Source: Zobellia alginiliquefaciens
Lineage (GTDB): Bacteria > Bacteroidota > Bacteroidia > Flavobacteriales > Flavobacteriaceae
Direction of reading: 5' to 3'
DNA: 64,000 bases
Assembly (NCBI RefSeq): GCF_029323795.1
Contig: NZ_CP119758.1
Coordinates: 930,001 to 994,000, forward strand
Position numbers and translations under genes: made by a program. Below the pieces are notes generated by a model. That model saw nothing but the letters and a program-made list of their open reading frames with translations, was not told where the DNA came from and made no database searches. This document shows, piece after piece, positions 52,859 through 61,759 of this stretch. How positions within the stretch are numbered: position 1 is the stretch's first letter; the number at the start of each line of letters is the position of its first letter.

Positions 52859-54163
52859 TTATTGAGGGTTGTTCGCCCTAATGGAAGCAATAGACAGGAA
52901 TAAGAGAAATGTAAGCCCCAGATACCCAAGCAATCTGTAGGACCCAAAAGTGCTAAAACAAAGACTAAAAATAGGCGGAGCAAGCGCACTTGCCAAAATT
53001 AAAAAAGACATGACTTTTCCTGTGATAGCCCCTAAATGTGTACGCCCATAAAAACGAGGCCAAACTATGGCATTAAGGACCGCAAAAAAACCTCCTAGAA
53101 TACCAAAACCGCCAATAAGCAATGGAATACCAAATGAAGAGGATAAAAACAAAAATCCAACCGAAGCCATAATTCCCCCTAAAATCATCAAATACAAATA
53201 GAGTTTTAGGTGTAAATAATCACTGAGAAAATTAAATACCAATGAAAACGTGACGGCAACTACGGATGCCGGTAAAAAAATTGAGATAGCATCATCTTTA
53301 GAAAACCCTTCACTTGCAAAAACAGAAACTACGTGAAAAGTGAGGCCAGTAATAAAAAAGCTATTAAAAGACAGTATAAGACCATACATCCAAAAGGCCC
53401 TAGTCCGTTGTGCTTCTTTGGCAGTATATTGCTTTGTTGCAGGTGCTTTGGCAGATTTTTCTTTATCCTCTATAATTTCGCCATCAGGAAGCAAGCCGTG
53501 TTCCTCGGGTCTGTTCTTATAAAATTGTAAAATGAAAAACGAAAAAATCAGTAAGGCTGCTGCTAATATTTGCCAAGTAACTTGCCAGCTGTACCCTTCT
53601 ATTAACGCATTGACCCAAAGTGGTGAAGACGAAAAACCAAACGAGATAGCAACGCTGCTCAGGGCATTGACCTTTCCCCGGTTTTTATCGAACCAAATCA
53701 TAATTACATTTCGGGATGCCATGGTCAGTACACCTTGCCCAGAAAACCGAAGCATAAAAAAAAGGCATGTCATTATTACAAAAGGGATTCCCCATGTATC
53801 CGCACTTAACATAGCTTTTACAAACTCACTCATTTGTACGGACCAAGAACAAAGCATGAGTGCTACCGCTAAGGTGATTGCCGCAAAAAATGCTACGTAA
53901 CGTGCCCCATACTTGTCAAACCAAATACCTGCCCGACCGATAACCAATGAGCTACATATGGTACCTATCATGTACGCATTACTGAACTGATTGCGGGTTA
54001 AGCCTAGTGCATCTTTTACGGGGTCCGTAAATACGGATACCCCAATAGTCTGCCCAGGAATACTGCAGTAGATACCTATAGTACCAATGACTAGAATTAC
54101 ATAGCCATAGAAAACGGGACTTTTAGCTGGGTCTATGAAAGAAAATCGGTTTTTACTGGACAT
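52859..54163 (-). CDS. MFS transporter, OFA/monocarboxylate-like
   Basis: A 434-residue 12-helix transporter. The first helix (VFYGYVILVIGTIGIYC), NAYMIGTICSSLVIGRAGIWFDKYGAR in loop 2-3 and the central charged loop fit the oxalate:formate/monocarboxylate branch. Substrates in this branch are small carboxylates, though sugars or siderophore-type acids also occur. It lies upstream of the DUF1080 cluster on the same strand but 209 bases away, so it may be a separate unit. Confidence 0.8.
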   Translation of the reverse strand: MSSKNRFSFIDPAKSPVFYGYVILVIGTIGIYCSIPGQTIGVSVFTDPVKDALGLTRNQFSNAYMIGTICSSLVIGRAGIWFDKYGARYVAFFAAITLAVALMLCSWSVQMSEFVKAMLSADTWGIPFVIMTCLFFMLRFSGQGVLTMASRNVIMIWFDKNRGKVNALSSVAISFGFSSSPLWVNALIEGYSWQVTWQILAAALLIFSFFILQFYKNRPEEHGLLPDGEIIEDKEKSAKAPATKQYTAKEAQRTRAFWMYGLILSFNSFFITGLTFHVVSVFASEGFSKDDAISIFLPASVVAVTFSLVFNFLSDYLHLKLYLYLMILGGIMASVGFLFLSSSFGIPLLIGGFGILGGFFAVLNAIVWPRFYGRTHLGAITGKVMSFLILASALAPPIFSLCFSTFGSYRLLGYLGLTFLLFLSIASIRANNPQ

Positions 54164-54296
54164 TTACAGAAGGAAAGTGGCAAAAGTAGTGGTTTCATCA
54201 ACGAGCCTACATTTTTCTAGGTAAAGATTATGAAAAATCTATACGCAATTAAGGTTTAAGACGTTATGGATAGACCAAAACCATTAGCAATTACTC

Positions 54297-54446
54297 ATGA
54301 GAAAATTTGCGACCGTACTGTTTGTCTTAACGGTAATCATAATTTTGAGCAGCTGTAGTATTGATGACAGCAATGATATTGAGGTTATAAAGCCCGGTGA
54401 CACCGTAATTACAGGAAAAGCGATACACAAGAAATTCCTAAACTAA
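54297..54446 (+). CDS. tiny lipoprotein (49 aa)
   Basis: A 49-residue ORF with a complete lipoprotein signal: MRKFATVLFVLTVIIILSSC followed by a short tail SIDDSNDIEVIKPGDTVIT. The acidic start after the Cys (SIDDS) could direct it to the cell surface. It is not recognised. Its stop is 24 bases from the convergent histidine-kinase stop. It is too short to carry a fold, so it might serve as a structural or regulatory peptide. Confidence 0.6.
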   Translation: MRKFATVLFVLTVIIILSSCSIDDSNDIEVIKPGDTVITGKAIHKKFLN

Positions 54447-54470
54447 GGATTTGAGATATTATTGAAGTTC

Positions 54471-55562
54471 TTAAATCAAATTTCCGAATAGAATAGTGAA
54501 AGTACTACCTTGGTTCTCTTTACTATCTACTGTTATACTCCCCCCTAAACTAGTTACATGTTTATTCACCAAGTAAAGACCAAGACCTTTACTATCACGG
54601 GAATTATGACGATTTTTATTCAAATCAAAAAAATGAGACCCCTCTTTTTCCATATCGACCCCCAAACCGTTATCGCTATACGTTAGCTTTTTAGTTCCAT
54701 CTTCTATTTCTGTTTTAATGGAAATAACAGGAATCACCCCAGGCCTAGCATATTGAATGGAATTGGATATGAGGTTCATTAAAATGCTTTCCATAAAACT
54801 CCTTTCGAACAATACCCACTCTGCCTCGGAAAAGTCTATAACAAATTCAACTTTGGCATTACATGCCAAGGTATCTATGGATTTTTTTACACGTTGAAAA
54901 ACTTCATCAAAACATACCGGCACCAATTCTCTTTCCAAAAAGCTTTCCTCAGCCACAGCAACAGCTTCAACATAGGTCTTCAACGAAGTCTTTAGCCCAT
55001 TTGCAGAACGTTTTATATGTTCCAATACAGTCAAAGCAGTTTCATCCTTAATCTTGCTACTATCTAACATCTCAACAAGAAACACCAAATTATTTACTGG
55101 TGATTTTAAATCGTGAGATGTTATATGATTCAGTTCCATTAACCTATCATTTATTCTGGCCAAATCGGTCACATGAGAAATGCGTTCGTTTTCTAAATCC
55201 TTTTTATGCGTTACATCTTTACCTATGGCATATATAAATTCTCTGTCTTCTGATGTAAAAGCCGTCCAATGCATCCAGACCAGTTTTCCATCTTTACAGA
55301 CATATCGATTCTCAAAATTTAGCAAGGGCATATTTTGAACTAGATTTTCGCCATGTTTAATGGTTGCCTCAATATCCTCCTCATAAATAAAATCGAATAT
55401 TGGCTTTGCATACAGCTCCTCTTCCGTATATCCTAGAAGCTTTGTAAATGCTGGGTTCACTTTTTTGAAGTATCCTTTAAAATCAGCGATACACAGACTA
55501 TCTATTGACAAATTGAAGAATGGATCTAGCTCAAAATCTAGCGTTTCAATTAATTGTTTCAT
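54471..55562 (-). CDS. PAS-domain histidine kinase 1
   Basis: A 363-residue cytosolic sensor kinase: one PAS domain (residues about 12-130, with SLCIADFKGYFKKVNPAFTKLLGY), a HisKA dimerisation helix with His150 in SHDLKSPVNNL, and a HATPase domain (N-box NLISNSIQYA, G1 DNGLGVD, G2 KGLGLYLV). No transmembrane segment and no receiver domain. It is a paralogue of the kinase at 55851, with the same layout and phospho-His position. The partner response regulator is not adjacent. The signal is probably a cytosolic ligand or the redox state. Confidence 0.9.
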   Translation of the reverse strand: MKQLIETLDFELDPFFNLSIDSLCIADFKGYFKKVNPAFTKLLGYTEEELYAKPIFDFIYEEDIEATIKHGENLVQNMPLLNFENRYVCKDGKLVWMHWTAFTSEDREFIYAIGKDVTHKKDLENERISHVTDLARINDRLMELNHITSHDLKSPVNNLVFLVEMLDSSKIKDETALTVLEHIKRSANGLKTSLKTYVEAVAVAEESFLERELVPVCFDEVFQRVKKSIDTLACNAKVEFVIDFSEAEWVLFERSFMESILMNLISNSIQYARPGVIPVISIKTEIEDGTKKLTYSDNGLGVDMEKEGSHFFDLNKNRHNSRDSKGLGLYLVNKHVTSLGGSITVDSKENQGSTFTILFGNLI

Positions 55563-55850
55563 GGGTTTGGCTTAATCTAGTTTAGCTAAAACGCTCGAAA
55601 CAAGACAATTGTTGCTCAATTTCCCATTATTTCCACTTAAAGGGCAATTTCCCAAGCAAAATGACGTTTGTTTATGATTTTTACACAAAAAATAAACACT
55701 TGTGTTGAAAAGATTTATCTCTCTTTTATTCGTCAACCAAACTTTTACCCAATGAAATAATTAAAAATCTATAAACAGTTATTTTTTTACCTATCTATTT
55801 CCTAACTTAACTAATGCAAGGCATATTAGAACAGAGAAGCGTAACTAAAT

Positions 55851-56930
55851 TTAAGATTTAAACTTGATTGTAAATGTACTTCCCTTATTCACCTCACTAT
55901 CTACATTTATAGAACCACCAAGACTGGTAATATGACTGTGTACTAAATAGAGCCCTACCCCTTTGCTGTCTTTTGTACCATGAAACCTTTGGTTTAAATT
56001 AAATACAAGATGTCCCACCTTGTCCATATCAAAACCAAGTCCATTATCAGTAAACACGAATGAATTTTCACCATTAACTTGATTTGTGGTTATTCTGATC
56101 TCCGGGAAAACATCAGGTTTTGCATACTTGATTGAGTTTGTAATAAGGTTAAGAAAAATACTTTCCATATAGGAAGTATTGAACCCAACACTCTCCAGAG
56201 CAGAAAAGTCTAAAAAGAATTTTGCTTTAGAATCTTCAATTAAGGAACTAATTGAACTTTTTACTTTCTGAAAAACTTCATCAAAACAAACCTCATCTAT
56301 ACGAATACTAGTCACTTCATTTTCCTTTAAAGCATCTACATAAGAATCTAAAGTGGTTTTAAGGCCTTCTGCAGACAGTTTTATATAATCGAGGATCTTA
56401 GCGGTTTCTTCTTTGTTATTTTCTTCAAGGCCCAGTATATCTACTAAGTATAAAAGATTATTCACGGGCGACCTTAAATCATGTGAAGTGGTATAATTTA
56501 GCTGCTTAAGTTTTTGGTTTATTTGCGAAAGATGGGCTACGTGTGATACACGTTCCGACTCCAAGCTCTTTTTATGGGTTATATTTTTAGCAATTGCATA
56601 CACCAACTGTTCCTCTGGCATGGGAATAGAGGTCCAATGTAACCATATTAATTCTCCTGATTTGCAAATGTATCTGTTTTCAAAATTTACAAGAGGTTTG
56701 CTTTTTATTAAGCTTTCACGGTGAGAAGCGGTAATCTCTCGATCCTCTTCATAAATAAAATCCGAAATTAAGGTAGAGAACAGCTCCTCTTCTGAATAGC
56801 CTAGAAGTTTAACGAAGGCCGGGTTTACTTTTCGAAAATACCCATCAAAACCTGCCACACACAAAGAATCCATTGACAAGTCAAAAAAGGGATCCAGTTG
56901 TATATGTATGGGAGCTACGGCTTCTGGCAT
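55851..56930 (-). CDS. PAS-domain histidine kinase 2
   Basis: A 359-residue paralogue of the kinase at 54471, upstream of it on the same strand. It has the same domains in the same positions: PAS (SLCVAGFDGYFRKVNPAFVKLLGY), His150 in SHDLRSPVNNL, N-box NLITNSIKYA, G1 DNGLGFD and KGVGLYLV. By eye the PAS core is the most conserved part. The pair looks like a tandem duplication that has diverged in the DHp and tail. The 288-base gap between them has no gene and probably holds the promoter of kinase 1. Confidence 0.9.
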   Translation of the reverse strand: MPEAVAPIHIQLDPFFDLSMDSLCVAGFDGYFRKVNPAFVKLLGYSEEELFSTLISDFIYEEDREITASHRESLIKSKPLVNFENRYICKSGELIWLHWTSIPMPEEQLVYAIAKNITHKKSLESERVSHVAHLSQINQKLKQLNYTTSHDLRSPVNNLLYLVDILGLEENNKEETAKILDYIKLSAEGLKTTLDSYVDALKENEVTSIRIDEVCFDEVFQKVKSSISSLIEDSKAKFFLDFSALESVGFNTSYMESIFLNLITNSIKYAKPDVFPEIRITTNQVNGENSFVFTDNGLGFDMDKVGHLVFNLNQRFHGTKDSKGVGLYLVHSHITSLGGSINVDSEVNKGSTFTIKFKS

Positions 56931-57066
56931 TTTATGGTTGGTCTTACAAAACCAAAACGTTGAATTACGCTAAAATGTTGTTAGCCTAGTAGCGGAAATA
57001 TCTAAAAATCAAAAAATTACGCGAGCAGCCATCAATAAAGAGTTTTTGCTTCGGCTAAATGATTAA

Positions 57067-57951
57067 TTAGTTATTACTTCTATGCCGCTCCCTTGCCAAA
57101 AGTGTATTTTTTAATAACATAGCAATGGTCATTGGGCCAACACCACCAGGAACAGGAGTAATAAACGAAGCTTTTTTACTTACTGGTTCAAAATCAACAT
57201 CGCCTGTAATGTAATATCCTTTGTCTTTAGTTTCATCAGTAACCCTGGTAATACCTACATCAATAATAACCGCCCCTTCTTTTACCATTTCAGCTTTTAA
57301 GAAATGAGGCACACCTAACGCTGATACAATTATATCTGCCTGTAAAGTAAGCTCCTGAATATTCTTTGTTCTACTATGGGCAAGTGTTACGGTACAGTTT
57401 GCGGCTTCCCCTTTCTGGCTCATTAAAATACTTATGGGTCTACCTACAATATGGCTACGACCTATAACAACGGCATGCTTGCCCTGTGTATCTACTTTGT
57501 AACGTTTTAAAAGTTCCATAATACCAAACGGTGTGGCAGATATAAACGTTTCCATATCCAATGCCATTTTCCCGAAGTTGGCAGGGTGAAATCCGTCCAC
57601 ATCTTTATCAGGATCAACGGCCATTAAAACTTTTTCTTCGTCTATATGTTTTGGCAAGGGCAGCTGAACGATATAACCATCAATATCCGAATTGGCATTA
57701 AGCTCAGCTACTTGCTTTAACAATTCCTCTTCCGTAGTTTCGCTAGGCAAGTGAATCAAAGTTGATTCAAAACCTATTTTTTTACACGAACGTACCTTAC
57801 TCCCTACGTAGGTTAGACTAGCACCATCATTACCCACAAGAACGGCAGCCAAATGAGGCACTTTCTCACCACGCTCTTTCATATTCGCTACCTCAATAGC
57901 AATCTCGTCCTTTATTTCGTTGGAAACTTTTTTTCCGTCCAGTAATTTCAT
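57067..57951 (-). CDS. folD: methylenetetrahydrofolate dehydrogenase/cyclohydrolase
   Basis: A 294-residue bifunctional FolD. It converts 5,10-methylene-THF to 10-formyl-THF. The catalytic Lys in [27 protein letters not shown], the NADP-binding [10 protein letters not shown], and the C-terminal [14 protein letters not shown] are all present. It lies downstream of ffh on the same strand, 50 bases away, an arrangement that is common in flavobacteria and suggests cotranscription. Confidence 0.95.
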   Translation of the reverse strand: MKLLDGKKVSNEIKDEIAIEVANMKERGEKVPHLAAVLVGNDGASLTYVGSKVRSCKKIGFESTLIHLPSETTEEELLKQVAELNANSDIDGYIVQLPLPKHIDEEKVLMAVDPDKDVDGFHPANFGKMALDMETFISATPFGIMELLKRYKVDTQGKHAVVIGRSHIVGRPISILMSQKGEAANCTVTLAHSRTKNIQELTLQADIIVSALGVPHFLKAEMVKEGAVIIDVGITRVTDETKDKGYYITGDVDFEPVSKKASFITPVPGGVGPMTIAMLLKNTLLARERHRSNN

Positions 57952-58001
57952 TGTATTCGGTTATGGTCTAAAACTAGTCTTGTATCGCTTTATTCAAGCC
58001 C

Positions 58002-59339
58002 TTATTGCATTCCTTTCATATTGCCCATCATCTGCATCATCTTTTTACCGCCACCACCTTGCATCATTTTCATCATTTTGCTCATCTGGTCAAATTGCTT
58101 TAAAAGCTGATTCACTTCTTGCACTTCCCTACCGCTTCCTTTAGCGATTCTTTTTTTACGGCTAACGTTTAATTTAGAAGGATTAGCACGTTCATCTGGC
58201 GTCATACTATGAATAATGGCCTCAATATGTTTAAAGGCATCATCATCAATATCCAGACCTTTCAAAGCTTTTCCGGCACCGGGAATCATCCCCATCAAAT
58301 CTTTGATGTTACCCATCTTTTTGATTTGTTGTATCTGGGAAAGAAAATCATCAAAACCGAATCTGTTCTTGGCTATTTTCTTTTGAATCTTACGGGCTTC
58401 CTCTTCATCGAACTGCTCTTGGGCACGCTCAACCAAGGAAATAACATCACCCATGCCCAAAATACGTTCGGCCATACGTGAAGGGTGGAAAACGTCAATA
58501 GCTTCCATTTTTTCACCTGTACCGATGAATTTTATAGGCTTATCTACTACGGATTTAATTGATATAGCAGCTCCACCACGGGTATCACCATCCAATTTGG
58601 TAAGTACCACACCATCAAAATTCAGAATATCATTGAAGGCCTTTGCTGTATTTACAGCATCTTGACCCGTCATAGAATCCACTACAAATAGTGTTTCTTG
58701 AGGTTGAATGGCCTTATGGATCTCAGAGATTTCATTCATCATCTCTTCATCTACCGCCAAACGACCCGCAGTATCTATAATAACTACATTATATCCTTCT
58801 GATTTTGCTTTGGCAATACCAGCTTGCGCAATCTTTACTGGGTTTTTCTCGTCACGATCGGAATACACCTCAACCCCTATCTGCTCACCAACTACGTGCA
58901 ACTGGTCAATAGCCGCCGGACGATATACATCACAAGCTACCAATAAAGGTTTCTTTGTTTTCTTCGTCTTAAGAAAGTTTGCCAGTTTACCCGAAAAAGT
59001 AGTTTTCCCCGAACCTTGCAGGCCTGACATTAAAATTACAGATGGGGTGGCCGAAAGGTTAATACCTTCAGTCTCCCCTCCCATTAGTTCAGTAAGCTCA
59101 TCTTTGACAATCTTTACCATTAACTGGCCGGGCTGCAATGTGGTCAATACATCTTGACCCAAAGCTTTTTCTTTGACCTTATTGGTAAACTCCTTGGCTA
59201 TTCTAAAGTTAACATCGGCATCCAACAAAGCCCGGCGGACTTCCTTGGTTGTTTCGGCAACATTAATTTCCGTTATCTGCCCGTGGCCCCGTAGGGTATG
59301 TAGGGCTTTATCTAGCTTATCACTTAAATTGTCAAACAT
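58002..59339 (-). CDS. ffh: signal recognition particle protein Ffh
   Basis: A 445-residue SRP54 homologue. It binds 4.5S RNA and signal peptides and delivers ribosomes to the membrane. The N domain (1-85), the GTPase G domain (GLQGSGKTTFSGK, DVYRPAAIDQL, DTAGRL, TKLDGDTRGG), and the methionine-rich M domain (KMMKMMQGGG and later) are in the usual order. The length is standard. Transcription starts at the M codon at 59339, 52 bases after where the AT-rich promoter region begins. Confidence 0.97.
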   Translation of the reverse strand: MFDNLSDKLDKALHTLRGHGQITEINVAETTKEVRRALLDADVNFRIAKEFTNKVKEKALGQDVLTTLQPGQLMVKIVKDELTELMGGETEGINLSATPSVILMSGLQGSGKTTFSGKLANFLKTKKTKKPLLVACDVYRPAAIDQLHVVGEQIGVEVYSDRDEKNPVKIAQAGIAKAKSEGYNVVIIDTAGRLAVDEEMMNEISEIHKAIQPQETLFVVDSMTGQDAVNTAKAFNDILNFDGVVLTKLDGDTRGGAAISIKSVVDKPIKFIGTGEKMEAIDVFHPSRMAERILGMGDVISLVERAQEQFDEEEARKIQKKIAKNRFGFDDFLSQIQQIKKMGNIKDLMGMIPGAGKALKGLDIDDDAFKHIEAIIHSMTPDERANPSKLNVSRKKRIAKGSGREVQEVNQLLKQFDQMSKMMKMMQGGGGKKMMQMMGNMKGMQ

Positions 59340-59423
59340 CGTCTTACTTGCTTTTGAAGAAAGGCAAATTTAATAATAACTGAGGGAAAGAACAGGATGG
59401 AAAGAAAAAAATATGACCTCATA

Positions 59424-59455
59424 AAAAAAGCACCCATCTTTTGATGGATGCTCTT
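59424..59455 (-). terminator. intrinsic terminator of the repeat lipoprotein gene
   Basis: On the minus strand GCATCCATC pairs with GATGGGTGC around AAAA, followed by seven T. It lies about 60 bases past the lipoprotein stop at 59514. Confidence 0.9.
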
Positions 59456-59513
59456 TAATCATCTGTGGGACAAAATAGGTATCTGGTTACACTAAACTAC
59501 TACATATCAAAAG

Positions 59514-60884
59514 CTAGTTGCATACTTTACTTAAAACAACCACTTCTTCTTTTCTCTTTATTTTTAAGTACTCCTGGCCGCATTCAAGAACCTGCCATTC
59601 ACCAATATAATTTTCCAAATTTCCGCTTAGACCTCTGAACACCAGAATATTTTCTTCCACCGTCCAAGCTCCTTCATCAACCGTTTCTCCGTTAGCGGCA
59701 TAAACGAACATGCGCTGTTCTGAAAATTCAATAATTAAATCTTCAAAGAATTCCCCTTTTTCATCTGCTATTTTCCAAGTACAGGTACTTAATTTAGTCT
59801 GTATACTTTCGGCGGTACAAATTGTGGGTTGGTACTCACAGTCTTTTTCCAGCACCATGGAATCCTCGCCAACGAACATTTTTATTTTTCCTTCTTTAAT
59901 TTCGTAGACTTTCCAAGTGTTGTTAAAATTCGCATCATCCTCAAATTTCAATTCTAAAACCACCCTATAATCAACTACCGTTGTGCTCCATTCCCCCTCA
60001 ATAGCATACCCGTTACTACCATATGCAACAACCTTCCCTTCTTCTTCAAAAGAGAACGTATAATTATTATACTGCTCAGATTGATCTATACTTTTTTGTT
60101 GCACTTGCACAAAGCTCCATGGGCATTGGACTAAAACACTATTTAATTGCTCTAGGGTAAAATCATCATCATTATAATCATTATCATCATCTTCATCACA
60201 AGCCTCCTTTGCACTTTTTAAAAGATTGGCAAGCTCTCCATTTGTATTTACGGTAACTTCTGAACTATCTGCATATTGAAAAACGACAGGGAAGTCAAAG
60301 CTTACCAAATCCGTATCCGCAAGACCGGCAAAGAACCTTCTTAGTTCCATATCGTGATTTACCGTAACGGATGTCATTTGCTGAAAATTGGCATTATACG
60401 TAAATACAGTGGTAGGGTATACTAGATCCACACATTCAATATCTGCATCATTACCTCCTTCAATACAGCCCGATGCTATTTTTTCTAGATCACCTTTAGA
60501 ATTGATGGTTTCTTCTGTATAATCTGCTAGCGTTACAGTAATAGGAAAAACAATATCCATGGAACTGGCATCACCATCTATTGCATCCAAAGCCTCTTCC
60601 AAAACCTGAAGTCCGCTCATGGAAGCTATGGTTAATTTTGCATCGTTTAAAACAACGGAATACGGAAATTGAATATCAAAACAACTTGCTCCGTCCACTA
60701 AATTATCATAAGAGCCATCATTGGAAACTGTTTCTTTCAACAACTCTAGTGCCGTAGAATCAAAAGATAGTGTTTGCTCCTCATCTATCGTTTCAACAAA
60801 AGGTTCCTCATCTTGACAGGATGTCAAAGCCATTATCAGGGCCAGTAGGAAAGCCACTAATGAAAATTTAAAACACTTCTTCAT
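59514..60884 (-). CDS. repeat-built lipoprotein divergent from the ECF sigma gene
   Basis: A 456-residue lipoprotein (signal ending ALTSCQDEE; acidic residues after Cys suggest the cell surface). Residues about 60-240 contain four related units marked by an FP/YP strand motif: CFDIQFPYSVVL, MDIVFPITVTL, CVDLVYPTTVF and VSFDFPVVFQY. After an Asp-rich linker (EDDDNDYNDDD) two further related beta domains follow (about 250-365 and 370-456), each opening with a Cys/Trp pair (CPWSF, CTWKI) and resembling lipocalin-like domains. An ECF-type promoter shared with fecR lies upstream. It is likely a target of the sigma factor; its ligand is unknown. Confidence 0.6.
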   Translation of the reverse strand: MKKCFKFSLVAFLLALIMALTSCQDEEPFVETIDEEQTLSFDSTALELLKETVSNDGSYDNLVDGASCFDIQFPYSVVLNDAKLTIASMSGLQVLEEALDAIDGDASSMDIVFPITVTLADYTEETINSKGDLEKIASGCIEGGNDADIECVDLVYPTTVFTYNANFQQMTSVTVNHDMELRRFFAGLADTDLVSFDFPVVFQYADSSEVTVNTNGELANLLKSAKEACDEDDDNDYNDDDFTLEQLNSVLVQCPWSFVQVQQKSIDQSEQYNNYTFSFEEEGKVVAYGSNGYAIEGEWSTTVVDYRVVLELKFEDDANFNNTWKVYEIKEGKIKMFVGEDSMVLEKDCEYQPTICTAESIQTKLSTCTWKIADEKGEFFEDLIIEFSEQRMFVYAANGETVDEGAWTVEENILVFRGLSGNLENYIGEWQVLECGQEYLKIKRKEEVVVLSKVCN

Positions 60885-60916
60885 ATTGATCGGGAATTTA
60901 GGGGAACTTTAATTCT

Positions 60917-60946
60917 GAAACAACCCATAATTAAAATACCCTACTT
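60917..60946 (-). promoter_or_regulatory. candidate ECF sigma promoter of the lipoprotein gene
   Basis: On the minus strand AAGTAGGGTATTT (60946-60934), then 7 bases, then GGGTTGTTTC (60926-60917). The same two blocks at the same spacing precede fecR (61709-61738). It ends 32 bases before the lipoprotein ATG. It is a probable binding site for the sigma factor encoded at 60993. Confidence 0.7.
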
Positions 60947-60992
60947 GCACAGTTCGGATTTTTTCAAATACCTTTGGAAAAAATCACCCTAA

Positions 60993-61505
60993 TTGGAAAC
61001 CAAAAATACAGGCAATGTTTGCGAAGAGCAAGTCTTTGATACCATTTTCAAAGCTAATTCTAAAACGGTTTTCAACTATATATATTATAAGTTCGGTAAT
61101 GAGGAAAAAGCCCACGACTCTGTCCAAGAAGCCTTTGTAAAGCTTTGGGAAAATTGCGCCAAGGTTTCTCCCGCTAAAGCAAAGTCCTATGTATACACCG
61201 TAGCCAATAATTTGTACCTTAATGTGATAAAAGCCGAAAAAGTTCGTTTAAAGTATGCGGACAAGACGCTAAAGGTTACCCATGAGTCTCCGGAATTCCT
61301 ATTGGAAGAAGAAGAGTTTAAACAAAAATTGAACCGGGCCCTGGATAGTTTACCTGAAAACCAACGTACTACTTTTTTACTTAATCGTATAGATGGAAAA
61401 AAATATGCAGAAATAGCAGAAATGGAGGGTGTTAGCGTAAAGGCGATTGAAAAACGAATGCATTTGGCATTAAAGTCCCTTAGGGAAAAGATTGAGGGGA
61501 TATAA
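60993..61505 (+). CDS. ECF sigma factor (FecI/RpoE type)
   Basis: A 170-residue sigma-70 family member with region 2 (FNYIYYKFGNEEKAHDSVQEAFVKLWEN, residues about 28-55) and region 4 (LPENQRTTFLLNRIDGKKYAEIAEMEGVSVKAIEKRMHLALKSLR). Regions 1 and 3 are missing, as in ECF factors. The start is TTG; no ATG is in frame within the N-terminus. It directs RNA polymerase to promoters under control of a FecR anti-sigma factor. fecR and a TonB receptor follow, separated by a 7-bp repeat array. Confidence 0.9.
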   Translation: METKNTGNVCEEQVFDTIFKANSKTVFNYIYYKFGNEEKAHDSVQEAFVKLWENCAKVSPAKAKSYVYTVANNLYLNVIKAEKVRLKYADKTLKVTHESPEFLLEEEEFKQKLNRALDSLPENQRTTFLLNRIDGKKYAEIAEMEGVSVKAIEKRMHLALKSLREKIEGI

Positions 61506-61506
61506 T

Positions 61507-61632
61507 GTTAGTAGTTAGTAGTTAGTAGTTAGTAGTTAGTAGTTAGTAGTTAGTAGTTAGTAGTTAGTAGTTAGTAGTTAGTAGTTAGTAGTTAGTAGTT
61601 AGTAGTTAGTAGTTAGTAGTTAGTAGTTAGTA
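61507..61632 (+). repeat. 18 perfect tandem copies of GTTAGTA
   Basis: A 126-base array of eighteen identical 7-bp units begins 2 bases after the sigma factor stop and ends 128 bases before fecR. One partial unit follows. Stop codons (TAG) occur in the plus-strand frames, so it is non-coding. Copy number could change by replication slippage and alter spacing or mRNA structure between the sigma gene and fecR. Confidence 0.95.
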
Positions 61633-61708
61633 GAAGTTAAAAAATATTGAGCAATCGATGGTTGATAAAATAATTCTTTTGCCATACCGAACAAGTATTG
61701 ACAATAAA

Positions 61709-61738
61709 AAGTAGGGTATTTACGTAACGGATTGTTAC
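61709..61738 (+). promoter_or_regulatory. candidate ECF sigma promoter of fecR
   Basis: AAGTAGGGTATTT (61709-61721), 7 bases, then GGATTGTTAC (61729-61738); 21 bases before the fecR ATG. Identical in arrangement to the site before the divergent lipoprotein gene. Confidence 0.7.
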
Positions 61739-61759
61739 TAAGGCATAAAGCTAGAATTG

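Noticed and set aside
58708-59157. Open frame of 149 codons on the plus strand
   Set aside because: It is antisense to ffh, whose GTPase motifs are intact in the real frame.
61507-61632. CRISPR-like array
   Set aside because: The units are 7 bp in direct contact, with no spacers and no cas genes, so it is a simple tandem repeat.
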